Assembly: GCA_947455845.1 (NCBI GenBank)
Contig: CANGQE010000064.1
Coordinates: 1 to 7,301, forward strand
Direction: 5' to 3'
DNA length: 7,301 bases
DNA from: Rickettsiales bacterium
GTDB taxonomy: Bacteria > Pseudomonadota > Alphaproteobacteria > Rickettsiales > UBA1997
Position numbers and translations under genes: made by a program. Below are positions 1-6,044 of this stretch, piece by piece. Under the pieces are notes generated by a model. That model searched no databases. It was given only the letters and a program-made list of their open reading frames with translations, and was not told where the DNA came from. The stretch's first letter is position 1, and every line of letters starts with the position of its first letter.

Positions 1-288
1 ATGATTGATACGGGGGCAAGTGACATTGTCATTAATCTTGGCGAAGCAAAAAGAATTGGAATTGATCCAAAAAAATTAGTTTTTAACAAACCTTACCAAA
101 CTGCCAATGGTGTATCTTGGGGAGCCACTGTTAGGCTTGATAAGATTGAGGTGGGCGATGTGCAGTTTAACAATATCTCAGCTTCGGTAAATAACGCCAG
201 CATGGGAACTTCACTTTTAGGGATGAGTTTTTTGCGACAGTTTAAGAAGTATGAATTTTATCGGGATAAGTTGGTGTTGACGATTTAA
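1..288 (+). CDS. Retropepsin-like aspartic protease, C-terminal part (5' end outside window)
   Basis: The 95 visible residues match the C-terminal catalytic domain of the TIGR02281/COG3577 family of single-domain, clan AA aspartic proteases. The catalytic motif is D-T-G-A-S at residues 3-7, with Asp3 the presumed active-site residue. It is followed by the family's 'A..LGID', 'TANG', 'VRLD.I.VG' and 'GTSLLGMSFL' signatures, the last at about residues 69-78 just before the final strands. The Met at position 1 aligns with a hydrophobic residue inside the 'VDTGAS' strand, so it is almost certainly internal and the true start lies to the left. Family members usually have an N-terminal membrane anchor and act at the inner membrane facing the periplasm, probably as dimers; none of that part is visible. 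The stop is TAA at 286-288. Physiological substrates are poorly known. Confidence 0.88.
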   Translation: MIDTGASDIVINLGEAKRIGIDPKKLVFNKPYQTANGVSWGATVRLDKIEVGDVQFNNISASVNNASMGTSLLGMSFLRQFKKYEFYRDKLVLTI

Positions 289-324
289 ATACATAAAAAA
301 GCCCTCTTTGCAAAAACCTTCCTT

Positions 325-440
325 CCAAATTTCGCTGGTCGAGCGGGATCGAGACCATTGTAATGTTTGACTCCTTTTTTGCGGCATCGGCGGCAGGAAC
401 CTTTAAATGGTCTCGACTCCGCTCGACCAGCGGAATTTGG
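325..440. repeat. Long imperfect inverted repeat, REP/palindromic-element-like
   Basis: Two 35-base arms, 325-359 and 406-440, are reverse complements apart from three mismatched positions (one T/C, which would be a G-U pair, and one GA/AG swap). They enclose a 46-base loop. Each arm carries GGTCGAGCGG followed by a second TCGAGACC, an imperfect palindrome in its own right that resembles the dispersed REP-type motifs of the 'TCGACTCCGCTCGA' kind found in many bacterial genomes. The arms look GC-richer than the surrounding sequence. A transcript in either direction would fold into a very stable stem. No target-site duplication is evident at the edges. Whether it is a mobile palindromic element or a convergent terminator cannot be settled from one copy. 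Confidence 0.8.
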
Positions 441-548
441 GGATTAATGGCTTAAATATTTAGAAAGAGGCTTTTGGAAGCTTTGGTTGGTACTTTGTTT
501 CGGGGGGGATTATTCGCGGGTTTTTTATTTTTTTAGTTGAGCGAATTG

Positions 549-567
549 CAATCGCCATAGGCGATTG
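549..567. repeat. Short perfect hairpin, 8-bp stem, 3-nt loop
   Basis: CAATCGCC (549-556) and GGCGATTG (560-567) are perfect reverse complements around the loop ATA. Neither strand has a T tract right after the stem, so it is not a textbook intrinsic terminator. It lies downstream of tRNA-Ser on the minus strand and could mark the end of, or stabilise, that transcript. Confidence 0.5.
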
Positions 568-599
568 TCGAACCTAGGGTTATCATCTGGATCATCTGT

Positions 600-644
600 T
601 TCCGCCATTTTTTAGAGGCTTTTAGCTTCTAAAAAATGGCGGAA
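600..644. repeat. 45-base palindrome overlapping the tRNA-Ser 3' end
   Basis: The arms 600-616 and 628-644 form a perfect 17-bp inverted repeat containing TCCGCCATTTTTTAGA and its complement. The centre adds four more pairs (617-620 with 624-627, one of them G-U) around a TTT loop, so nearly the whole 45 bases fold. The right arm contains the last bases of the tRNA on the minus strand: CCA, the discriminator G and four acceptor-stem bases. The T6 run directly after CCA on the minus strand could terminate the tRNA transcript. The left arm is in effect an inverted copy of the tRNA tail plus that run. Confidence 0.8.
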
Positions 645-726
645 GGAGAGGGATTCGAACCCTCGTATGGTTTAACCCATAACACGCTTTCCAAGCGTGC
701 GCCTTCAGCCACTCGGCCATCCTTCC
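637..726 (-). tRNA. tRNA-Ser (anticodon GGA)
   Basis: Read on the minus strand, the 90 bases fold as a class II tRNA. The 7-bp acceptor stem is GGAAGGA (726-720) with TCCTTCC (647-641), followed by discriminator G (640) and an encoded CCA (639-637). The D arm is GCC/GGC. The anticodon stem is CACGC/GCGTG with loop TTGGAAA, which places anticodon GGA at 692-690 and reads UCC and UCU. A long variable arm with stem TATGG/CCATA marks it as serine type. The T arm is GAGGG/CCCTC with loop TTCGAAT. It lies 60 bp downstream of the yidC stop on the same strand, so it could be cotranscribed with yidC and cut out, or have its own promoter in that gap; I see no clear promoter. Confidence 0.97.
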
Positions 727-737
727 GTTTGATTTTC

Positions 738-782
738 TTAATAGTTGATAGACCTACTGCGCAGTACAAAACCAACTATTAA
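738..782. repeat. Composite palindrome just after the yidC stop
   Basis: The outer arms TTAATAGTTG (738-747) and CAACTATTAA (773-782) are perfect 10-bp complements. Almost exactly centred between them is a second perfect palindrome, TACTGCGCAGTA (755-766). On the minus strand the structure begins 4 bp after the yidC stop and ends 11 bases before the tRNA. It could cap and protect the 3' end of the yidC mRNA, act as a processing site between yidC and tRNA-Ser, or be a weak terminator. No T run follows it on the minus strand, which argues against simple intrinsic termination. Confidence 0.65.
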
Positions 783-786
783 AAAC

Positions 787-2532
787 CTATTTATCCTTAT
801 TCAATTTCTTACCGATTACCCATTGCTGCAAGATTGACAGCGAGTTACTCCAAGTCCAGTAAATTACTAAACCTGCCGGAAATGAAGCAAGGACAAAAGT
901 TAGAACATAAGGCATCCACTTTAGAATTTTAGCTTGAGTTGGATCAGAGCTTGTTGGGCTCAGCTTCTGTTGCAAAATCATAGTAACACCCATCAATATT
1001 GGCCAGATGCCGATAGTGAAAGCCGTACTAACTCCGAATGGCAATAACCCAAACAAGTTGAATATTGAAGTTGGATCTGGTGCAGAAAGATCTTGAATCC
1101 AGCCGTAAAAAGGTGCTTGACGCATGTCGAGAGTAACATAAAGCACTTTGTAGAGCGAAAAGAAAATTGGAATCTGAATTAGAACCGGTAAGCAACCCGA
1201 AGCCGGATTAACTTTTTCTCTTTTGTAAAGCTCCATCATCTCACGATTCAACGCTAATTTATCATCTTTAAATTTCGCACGCAAAGCCTCGATTTTTGGC
1301 TGCAATTTTTTTACTTTGCCAATTGCCAAGTAGGATTTGTTAGCCATTGGAAACAATGCCAGCTTTACTAAAACCGTCATAGCCAAAATTGCTAAACCAA
1401 AATTTCCCAAAAATTTTGATAAAAATTCTACGATAAAAAAGAAGGGTTTGGTCAAAAAGTAGAACCAACCAAAATCAACCGCGCGATCAAAAAGCTTCGC
1501 ATCGTAATCTTTAGAATATTGATCCAACAACCTTACCTTCTTAGCTCCTGCAAAAAGGTGATGATTGAGGCTGGTCTCTTCTCCGGCAGCAAGTTTAAAC
1601 TCTTGTCCGATAAATTCAGAATTAAAAAAACTATTTTGATTAGAAACATTATGACTGAAATCAGCGCTATATTTCATGCTCTTATCCGGCAGAATCGAGC
1701 TTAGCCAATATTTGTCAGTAATACCTAACCAACCACCCTGTTCAGAGGAAAAACTTTGACGCTTTTCTTCTATTAAATCCTTGTAAGTAACTTCGTGAAG
1801 AACGTCGTTAAACACACCAATCGCACCTTCGTGAAGAATGTAAACAGGCTTTTGCGCACCTTGTAACACACGGTTAATTCTTCCGTAAGAAGCTACAGAA
1901 ATTTCCGCTTTAGAATTATTTTTTACTGATTGCGTAACCCCAAACATGTAGTTTTCGTCTAGCGAAACTTTAATGATGAATTCAACATTTTGTTTGTTCT
2001 TCCAAGATAATGTAATCGGATTTTTTGGAGTTAATTTTTTCGAACTACTTTTCCAAATCGTATCAGGATTAGGCAAGTCCAAAGCTTTACTGGAGCTAAT
2101 CCAGCCAAAATCAGCAAAATATCTGTCTTTACTATCAGCGGGCGCAAAAAGCGTCACCTCTTCTTTATTTTCAGTTGTCGTGAAATATTTGGCTAAGGTT
2201 AAATCATCAAAACGAGCGCCTTTAAGCGAGATTGATCCGTGTAAACTATCACTCTCAATATCAACGCGACTTGCCGCAGTTTTAGCTAAAATTTCATCAC
2301 GATTTTGCAAAACCATAACTGCATCAGCAGCCTTGGCAACAAGCTCTGCAGCTGGAGCAACGGTATCTTTAGAAACCGATTGCACTACTTCGGCTTGTGG
2401 TTTTTGAGCAGCTAAGATTTTTCTTTGCGCTTCTTGTCTTTCCATTTTCGGCTTTTCATAGAGCCACGTCCAGCTCAATAAAATCATCGCAGAAAGAATG
2501 GTGGCCAGTAAGATATTTTTATTGCTTTGCAT
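787..2532 (-). CDS. yidC: Membrane protein insertase YidC
   Basis: This 581-residue protein is full length for a proteobacterial YidC. It inserts and folds inner-membrane proteins, alone or with SecYEG. The N-terminal membrane anchor is residues 7-24, followed by the typical 'Y..KP' junction and a charged linker. A large periplasmic beta domain spans roughly residues 90-345. The conserved insertase domain (about 350-581) has five membrane segments: 'FGLAILAMTVLVKLALFP', the cytoplasmic coiled region 'LQPKIEALRAKFKDD...EMMELYKREKVNP', 'GCLPVLIQIPIFFSLY', 'WPILMGVTMILQQKLSP' and 'FPAGLVIYWTWSN'. The groove Arg of E. coli is Lys here, as is common in alphaproteobacteria. The ATG at 2532 puts the anchor at the extreme N-terminus; no Shine-Dalgarno is visible upstream. 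It starts 21 bp after the putative antitoxin gene, so it is probably in the same operon. It is not next to rnpA or rpmH in the visible sequence, unlike the usual arrangement. Confidence 0.98.
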   Translation of the reverse strand: MQSNKNILLATILSAMILLSWTWLYEKPKMERQEAQRKILAAQKPQAEVVQSVSKDTVAPAAELVAKAADAVMVLQNRDEILAKTAASRVDIESDSLHGSISLKGARFDDLTLAKYFTTTENKEEVTLFAPADSKDRYFADFGWISSSKALDLPNPDTIWKSSSKKLTPKNPITLSWKNKQNVEFIIKVSLDENYMFGVTQSVKNNSKAEISVASYGRINRVLQGAQKPVYILHEGAIGVFNDVLHEVTYKDLIEEKRQSFSSEQGGWLGITDKYWLSSILPDKSMKYSADFSHNVSNQNSFFNSEFIGQEFKLAAGEETSLNHHLFAGAKKVRLLDQYSKDYDAKLFDRAVDFGWFYFLTKPFFFIVEFLSKFLGNFGLAILAMTVLVKLALFPMANKSYLAIGKVKKLQPKIEALRAKFKDDKLALNREMMELYKREKVNPASGCLPVLIQIPIFFSLYKVLYVTLDMRQAPFYGWIQDLSAPDPTSIFNLFGLLPFGVSTAFTIGIWPILMGVTMILQQKLSPTSSDPTQAKILKWMPYVLTFVLASFPAGLVIYWTWSNSLSILQQWVIGKKLNKDK

Positions 2533-2553
2533 GAGATATTATTTTGTGAGGAA

Positions 2554-2928
2554 TTAATTCGTGAAAAATTTGCTTTCTAAATCATGGTGAAAATCAGCGA
2601 CCCAGTGAGAGTTGTTGCCAGCTTTATATTGCTTAACCTTGGCCGATTTTTTATGGACCAAAATTATGGGGTAAGAGGTGTTCGTTTTGGCTTTTTCTTC
2701 TTCAAGTAAACAGAATTCAGATTTTTCCATTCCGAATTGTTTTAACTCTTTTTCAAATTCTTTTAACTCGCTATTACAGATAATTTTTAGCTTTTTTACT
2801 TCACCATCAATTGCCCAAGCCGGCATAATTCCCTTTTCTTCAAGATCACAGATAAGTTCACGAATCAGAACTTTATTACTCTCGCGCATACCCTCTTCCG
2901 TTCGCTTAAGAATTTCTTCACTACGCAT
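2554..2928 (-). CDS. Putative antitoxin/partner of the zeta-like toxin (124 aa)
   Basis: I do not recognise a named family with certainty. Residues 1-47 resemble the small antitoxin-like proteins found beside COG4185 kinases: an N-terminal amphipathic helix ('EEILKRTEEGMRESNKVLI'), then a short strand pair ending in 'AWAIDGEVKKL', like their 'xWxDGKVVxL' pattern. Residues 50-80 are charged and probably helical. Residues 85-124 look like a separate small fold, with 'YPIILVHKKSAKVKQY' and a 'W.ADF..DL...FF' ending rich in His and aromatics. The typical partner is nearer 70 residues, so this one carries a C-terminal extension. It is soluble, with no signal or membrane segment. Its start codon overlaps the last 8 bases of the toxin gene, indicating translational coupling; a weak GGAA lies about 9 bases upstream. 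The toxin-first order is unusual. A different role, such as a regulator or a plain hypothetical protein, remains possible. Confidence 0.6.
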   Translation of the reverse strand: MRSEEILKRTEEGMRESNKVLIRELICDLEEKGIMPAWAIDGEVKKLKIICNSELKEFEKELKQFGMEKSEFCLLEEEKAKTNTSYPIILVHKKSAKVKQYKAGNNSHWVADFHHDLESKFFTN

Positions 2929-3490
2929 AAATTTCGTTCCACAAATTTTGGTTGAGAATTGACATTTGGCCGTCGCTTTTTGTAGCGATCTCGATTAATT
3001 CAGGGCCGCTTGCCTCATAGATTGAAGCTGTGTCTACAATTGACAAATAATCTTTCAAATTATCAAGACCTCTTTGAAATCGTCTAGCGATTATTGGAGA
3101 TTCAATATTGTGACCACCTTTACTAACTCTATTTTGCACCCTGACATTTGCAAGTTCGGGACTTTGTAGTTTTAAAAAAATTAAATTCACCTTATATTCG
3201 CAAGATTGTGATTCGCGGATTAAATTTAAATAAGTTCGCGCCGATAAAGTGGTTTCAAAAGCAAAATCCGTTCCCTCATTTAGCAAAAAATCCATTCTTT
3301 TTAACATAAGGCGACCCGCTTCTACAGAAGCTTTTTCATGATTTTCTGGAGATAGAATTTTAGCGATTTCGTCAGCATTGACGAACTCGTTACTTTTTAA
3401 AAAATCAGGCAGCAATGTCACCCGAGCATGGGAACTTTTTCCTGCTCCATTAGGACCGGCAATGATGTGTATTTGTTTGATTGAAGACAT
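2921..3490 (-). CDS. Zeta-toxin-like P-loop kinase (COG4185 family)
   Basis: This 189-residue cytoplasmic protein matches the zeta toxin / COG4185 P-loop kinase family. Motifs in order are Walker A 'GPNGAGKSS' (residues 12-20, Lys18), 'FVNADEIAK' (36-44, Asp40 the likely catalytic or substrate base), 'EAGR' (57-60), 'FAFETTLS' (76-83, Glu79 and the Thr pair in the substrate site) and 'NRVSKGGHNI' followed by 'IARRFQRGLDNL' (120-145), whose arginines (Arg121, Arg136, Arg137) probably form the lid that binds ATP phosphates. Characterised zeta toxins phosphorylate UDP-N-acetylglucosamine at the 3'-OH and so block cell-wall synthesis; substrate identity for the COG4185 branch is not settled. All motifs look intact, so the enzyme is probably active. 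It begins 26 bp after lon and overlaps the putative antitoxin gene by 8 bp. The ATG at 3490 lies 3 codons before the first strand; no Shine-Dalgarno is seen. Confidence 0.87.
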   Translation of the reverse strand: MSSIKQIHIIAGPNGAGKSSHARVTLLPDFLKSNEFVNADEIAKILSPENHEKASVEAGRLMLKRMDFLLNEGTDFAFETTLSARTYLNLIRESQSCEYKVNLIFLKLQSPELANVRVQNRVSKGGHNIESPIIARRFQRGLDNLKDYLSIVDTASIYEASGPELIEIATKSDGQMSILNQNLWNEIYA

Positions 3491-3516
3491 TAATTATTTA
3501 TTAGAATCTATAAAAC

Positions 3517-5898
3517 TTACTTTTTCTTTTTAACCACCTTCTTCACTACTTTTTTTGCAACCGCTTTCTTTACAACTTTCTTTACCAAGCATTCTTCTAA
3601 CGCCTCAGAAATGTGAGAAATTGGTTTAATCTCAATCTTAGACAAAACCTCTTTTGGCATATCTTCTAAATCCTTGGCATTAGCTTGCGGAATCAGAACC
3701 TTCTTAATTCCTCCACGTAACGCCGCCAAAAGTTTTTCCTTTAAGCCTCCGATTTCCAGCACTTTACCGGTTAAAGTAATTTCTCCCGTCATGGCGATAT
3801 CTTTTCTAATTGGCAAATCGCATAAAACCGAAACCAGTGCCACGCAAATTGCTACACCAGCCGAAGGCCCGTCTTTAGGAGTTGCACCTTCTGGAACGTG
3901 AAGGTGAAAATCATATTTATTAAATTTTTTGGCATCAATTTTGTAATCCTTGGCAATATATCTGGCATAGCTTAAAGCTGCATGTGCCGACTCTTTCATA
4001 ATATCGCCAAGTTGGCCCGTGGTTTGAATTCTGCCATTTCCTTCAAATTTTAGAGCTTCAATATCAAGCAAGTCTCCACCATATTCTGTGTAAGCCAAAC
4101 CCGTCACCACACCAATCAAATCATGCTCTTTAGCCATGCCATAATTGCGCTTTTCCACACCGGCATATTTGCGCAAATTCTTAGAAGTAATATGAAGTGA
4201 CTTAGTTGTCTTAATCACAATTTCTTTTGCCGCTTTGCGCGCTAAGTTAGAAATTTCACGATTCAAATTGCGCACACCCGCCTCAAAAGTGTAGCGTCTA
4301 ATCAAAGTCAGAACTGCTTCATCGCTAATGCTGAATTCTGCTTTACTTAAACCATTTTCCTTACGCTGCTTATCAAGCAAATGCGTTTTGGCAATTTGTA
4401 ATTTTTCGTTCTCGGTATATCCGGGAAGTTTGATTATTTCCATACGATCGCGAAGCGGTACAGGGATAGTGCTAAGACTGTTAGCCGTAGCAATAAACAT
4501 TACTTTCGATAAATCATAATCAACCTCCAAATAATGATCCGAGAACGCTGAATTTTGCTCAGGATCCAAAACTTCCAACAAGGCCGAAGAAGGATCACCA
4601 CGAAAATCATGCGCCATTTTATCGATCTCATCTAACAACATCAAAGGATTGATGGTTTGTGCTTTGCGCATAGATTGAATAATGCGTCCCGGCATTGAGC
4701 CAATGTAGGTTCTACGATGTCCGCGAATTTCAGATTCATCACGCACACCACCTAAAGAAACCTTAACATATTTACGATTCAAAGCCTCCGCCACTGATCG
4801 AGCAAGCGAGGTTTTGCCCACCCCAGGAGCTCCTACCAAACATAAAATCGGTCCCCTAGATTCTTTGGTTTTCATTTGCACCGCAATGAATTCGAGGATG
4901 CGCTCTTTGACTTTTTCTAAACTGTAATGATGTGTATCAAGAATTTTTTTGGCCTTATTCAAGTCTTTACTAGCCTTGGTTTTCACGTCCCAAGGTAGTG
5001 AAAAAATCCAATCAAGATAATTGCGCACCACGCCCGACTCAGACGAATAAGGATTCATGCGCTCTAGCTTATGTAACTCACTGTCACATTTTTTTCTTAC
5101 TTCTGGCGGCAAGTTTAATTTTGCTAATTTTTCTTTGGTTTCTTTGGTTTCATTTTCTTCATCTTGCCCAAGCTCTTTTTTAATATTTTTCATCTGCTCG
5201 GTTAAATAAACCTCCTTCTGATGCTTGGTGAATTTCTCTTGAATTGATTTATTAATACGCATCTCAGCTTGTCCGATCTCAACTTCTCCCTTCAACAATT
5301 CTAAAACCTTGAAGAGCTTTTTATTCACATCATTTTCTTCTAAAACTTTTTGTTTATTAGAAACCGAACTAGTCAAATAAGTGGCAATTAAATAAGCCAC
5401 TTCATTGGGGGAGCGCACCTTGGTAAGAGAGGCTAAAATTTCCGGTGTGATTCTTTTATTAAATTCACCATATTTTCCGAAGGTTTCAATACAGGCCTTA
5501 ACCAATCCTAACAGGTCTTTACTATCGGTCGGAAATTTATGCTCAGGAACAATTTCAACCAAGCAACTAAAGAATTTTTCTGCCGGAACTATATTTTTTA
5601 ATTTAGCTCGGGACAAACCTTGCAGAATTACTTTTAAAGTACCGTCGGGAGTACGAATTGATTCAATAATACTGCAAAGAGTTCCCACAGTGTGAATATT
5701 TTTTTGATCAAAGGCATCGAGATCAGGATTAGTTTGAGTAATTGCAAAAATCGGCGAACCAGCTTTGCGAGCCTCTTCCACTGAGTTTAATGACTTTTCG
5801 CGTCCAACCAAAATTGTGGTTGTCATTTGCGGAAAAATTACCACGTCACGCAAAGGTAACGCATGAAAAACTTGTGGTTTAATTTGTTGTTCAGTCAT
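3517..5898 (-). CDS. lon: ATP-dependent Lon protease
   Basis: LonA is a hexameric cytoplasmic AAA+ serine protease that degrades misfolded and regulatory proteins, including many antitoxins. I start at the ATG at 5898 (793 residues), giving 'MTEQQIKPQVFHALPLRDVV'. A TTG 27 bp upstream would add nine residues unlike the family. With the ATG start, the key residues fall on the E. coli numbers: Walker A 'GAPGVGKTS' with Lys362, Walker B 'LMLLDEID' with Asp423, catalytic Ser679 in 'PKDGPSAG' and Lys722 in 'GGLKEKLLAA'. The substrate-binding N domain covers about 10-200, a coiled helical linker about 200-300, the AAA+ module about 310-580 and the protease domain about 590-770. The last 22 residues (772-793) are an unusual lysine/valine-rich tail. 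It is probably the first gene of a minus-strand operon with the toxin pair and yidC. No Shine-Dalgarno or convincing heat-shock promoter could be seen. Confidence 0.98.
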   Translation of the reverse strand: MTEQQIKPQVFHALPLRDVVIFPQMTTTILVGREKSLNSVEEARKAGSPIFAITQTNPDLDAFDQKNIHTVGTLCSIIESIRTPDGTLKVILQGLSRAKLKNIVPAEKFFSCLVEIVPEHKFPTDSKDLLGLVKACIETFGKYGEFNKRITPEILASLTKVRSPNEVAYLIATYLTSSVSNKQKVLEENDVNKKLFKVLELLKGEVEIGQAEMRINKSIQEKFTKHQKEVYLTEQMKNIKKELGQDEENETKETKEKLAKLNLPPEVRKKCDSELHKLERMNPYSSESGVVRNYLDWIFSLPWDVKTKASKDLNKAKKILDTHHYSLEKVKERILEFIAVQMKTKESRGPILCLVGAPGVGKTSLARSVAEALNRKYVKVSLGGVRDESEIRGHRRTYIGSMPGRIIQSMRKAQTINPLMLLDEIDKMAHDFRGDPSSALLEVLDPEQNSAFSDHYLEVDYDLSKVMFIATANSLSTIPVPLRDRMEIIKLPGYTENEKLQIAKTHLLDKQRKENGLSKAEFSISDEAVLTLIRRYTFEAGVRNLNREISNLARKAAKEIVIKTTKSLHITSKNLRKYAGVEKRNYGMAKEHDLIGVVTGLAYTEYGGDLLDIEALKFEGNGRIQTTGQLGDIMKESAHAALSYARYIAKDYKIDAKKFNKYDFHLHVPEGATPKDGPSAGVAICVALVSVLCDLPIRKDIAMTGEITLTGKVLEIGGLKEKLLAALRGGIKKVLIPQANAKDLEDMPKEVLSKIEIKPISHISEALEECLVKKVVKKAVAKKVVKKVVKKKK
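3520..3585 (-). repeat. Low-complexity segment encoding the Lys/Val tail of Lon
   Basis: This stretch encodes repeated KKVV, KKAV and AKKVV units followed by four lysines, and ends at the stop codon. At DNA level it is a degenerate series of AAG/AAA and GTT/GTA/GTG codon pairs, the kind of sequence that can lengthen or shorten by slippage. The tail is strongly basic and resembles the C-terminal arms of histone-H1-like bacterial proteins. Most Lon proteins lack it. A nucleic-acid-binding or localisation role is only a guess. Confidence 0.7.
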
Positions 5899-6044
5899 GA
5901 TTGAAGTGGATAAAATTAGATTCAAAAAAAACAGTAATTATCCGCGATACACAAAAAAACTCGTCGTCAGAATGGCTGGCGCGTGCGCGATACGATTAAT
6001 TGCTGAAGGCCACGAAAAACTTAGTAACCAATTTACAAATTACA
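5899..6044. promoter_or_regulatory. Divergent intergenic region between lon and rmuC
   Basis: These 146 bases must supply the promoter for the minus-strand lon operon and may supply the plus-strand one for rmuC. The best plus-strand candidate is TTGTTC (5887-5892, inside the lon start region) with TAAAAT (5911-5916) at 18-bp spacing; it is weak and unproven. On the minus strand I find no good sigma-70 pair and no recognisable heat-shock box. An 8-base direct repeat CGCGATAC occurs at 5943-5950 and 5986-5993. The second copy sits in a conspicuously GC-rich patch (about 5974-5990) that includes the near-palindrome GCGCGTGCGC. This could be an operator, but there is no direct evidence. Confidence 0.4.

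Larger units (their letters stand above)
289..636. other. Intergenic stretch without a gene, rich in inverted repeats
   Basis: I see no credible coding sequence between the protease stop and the tRNA. The stretch holds the long inverted repeat at 325-440, a run of seven G (502-508), a T-rich segment (521-536), a 6-bp complementary pair ATTCGC/GCGAAT (512-517 and 541-546), the short hairpin at 549-567, two tandem 9-bp units differing at one base (582-590 and 591-599) and most of the palindrome at 600-644. It lies between convergent transcription units: the protease comes from the left and the yidC/tRNA unit from the right. A termination role is therefore plausible, but no hairpin here is directly followed by a clean T tract on the strand that would need it. 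Confidence 0.6.

Noticed and set aside
289..320. Possible intrinsic terminator after the protease gene (AAAG CCCT CTTT)
   Set aside because: The stem is only four A/T-rich pairs and no T tract follows.
1973..2407. A 144-codon plus-strand open frame opposite yidC
   Set aside because: It is antisense to the well-conserved yidC reading frame and its translation looks like a shadow: serine/leucine/lysine-rich with no domain.
2678..2962. A 94-codon plus-strand open frame across the toxin/partner junction
   Set aside because: It is antisense to both minus-strand genes and is a serine/phenylalanine-rich shadow without recognisable features.
5899..5925. TTG at 5925 as an alternative lon start
   Set aside because: The nine added residues have no family counterpart and no ribosome binding site. 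The ATG at 5898 places Lys362, Asp423, Ser679 and Lys722 exactly on the E. coli numbers.
5899..6044. Heat-shock (sigma-32) promoter for lon
   Set aside because: No convincing CTTGAA-like box with a correctly spaced downstream element was found on the minus strand.
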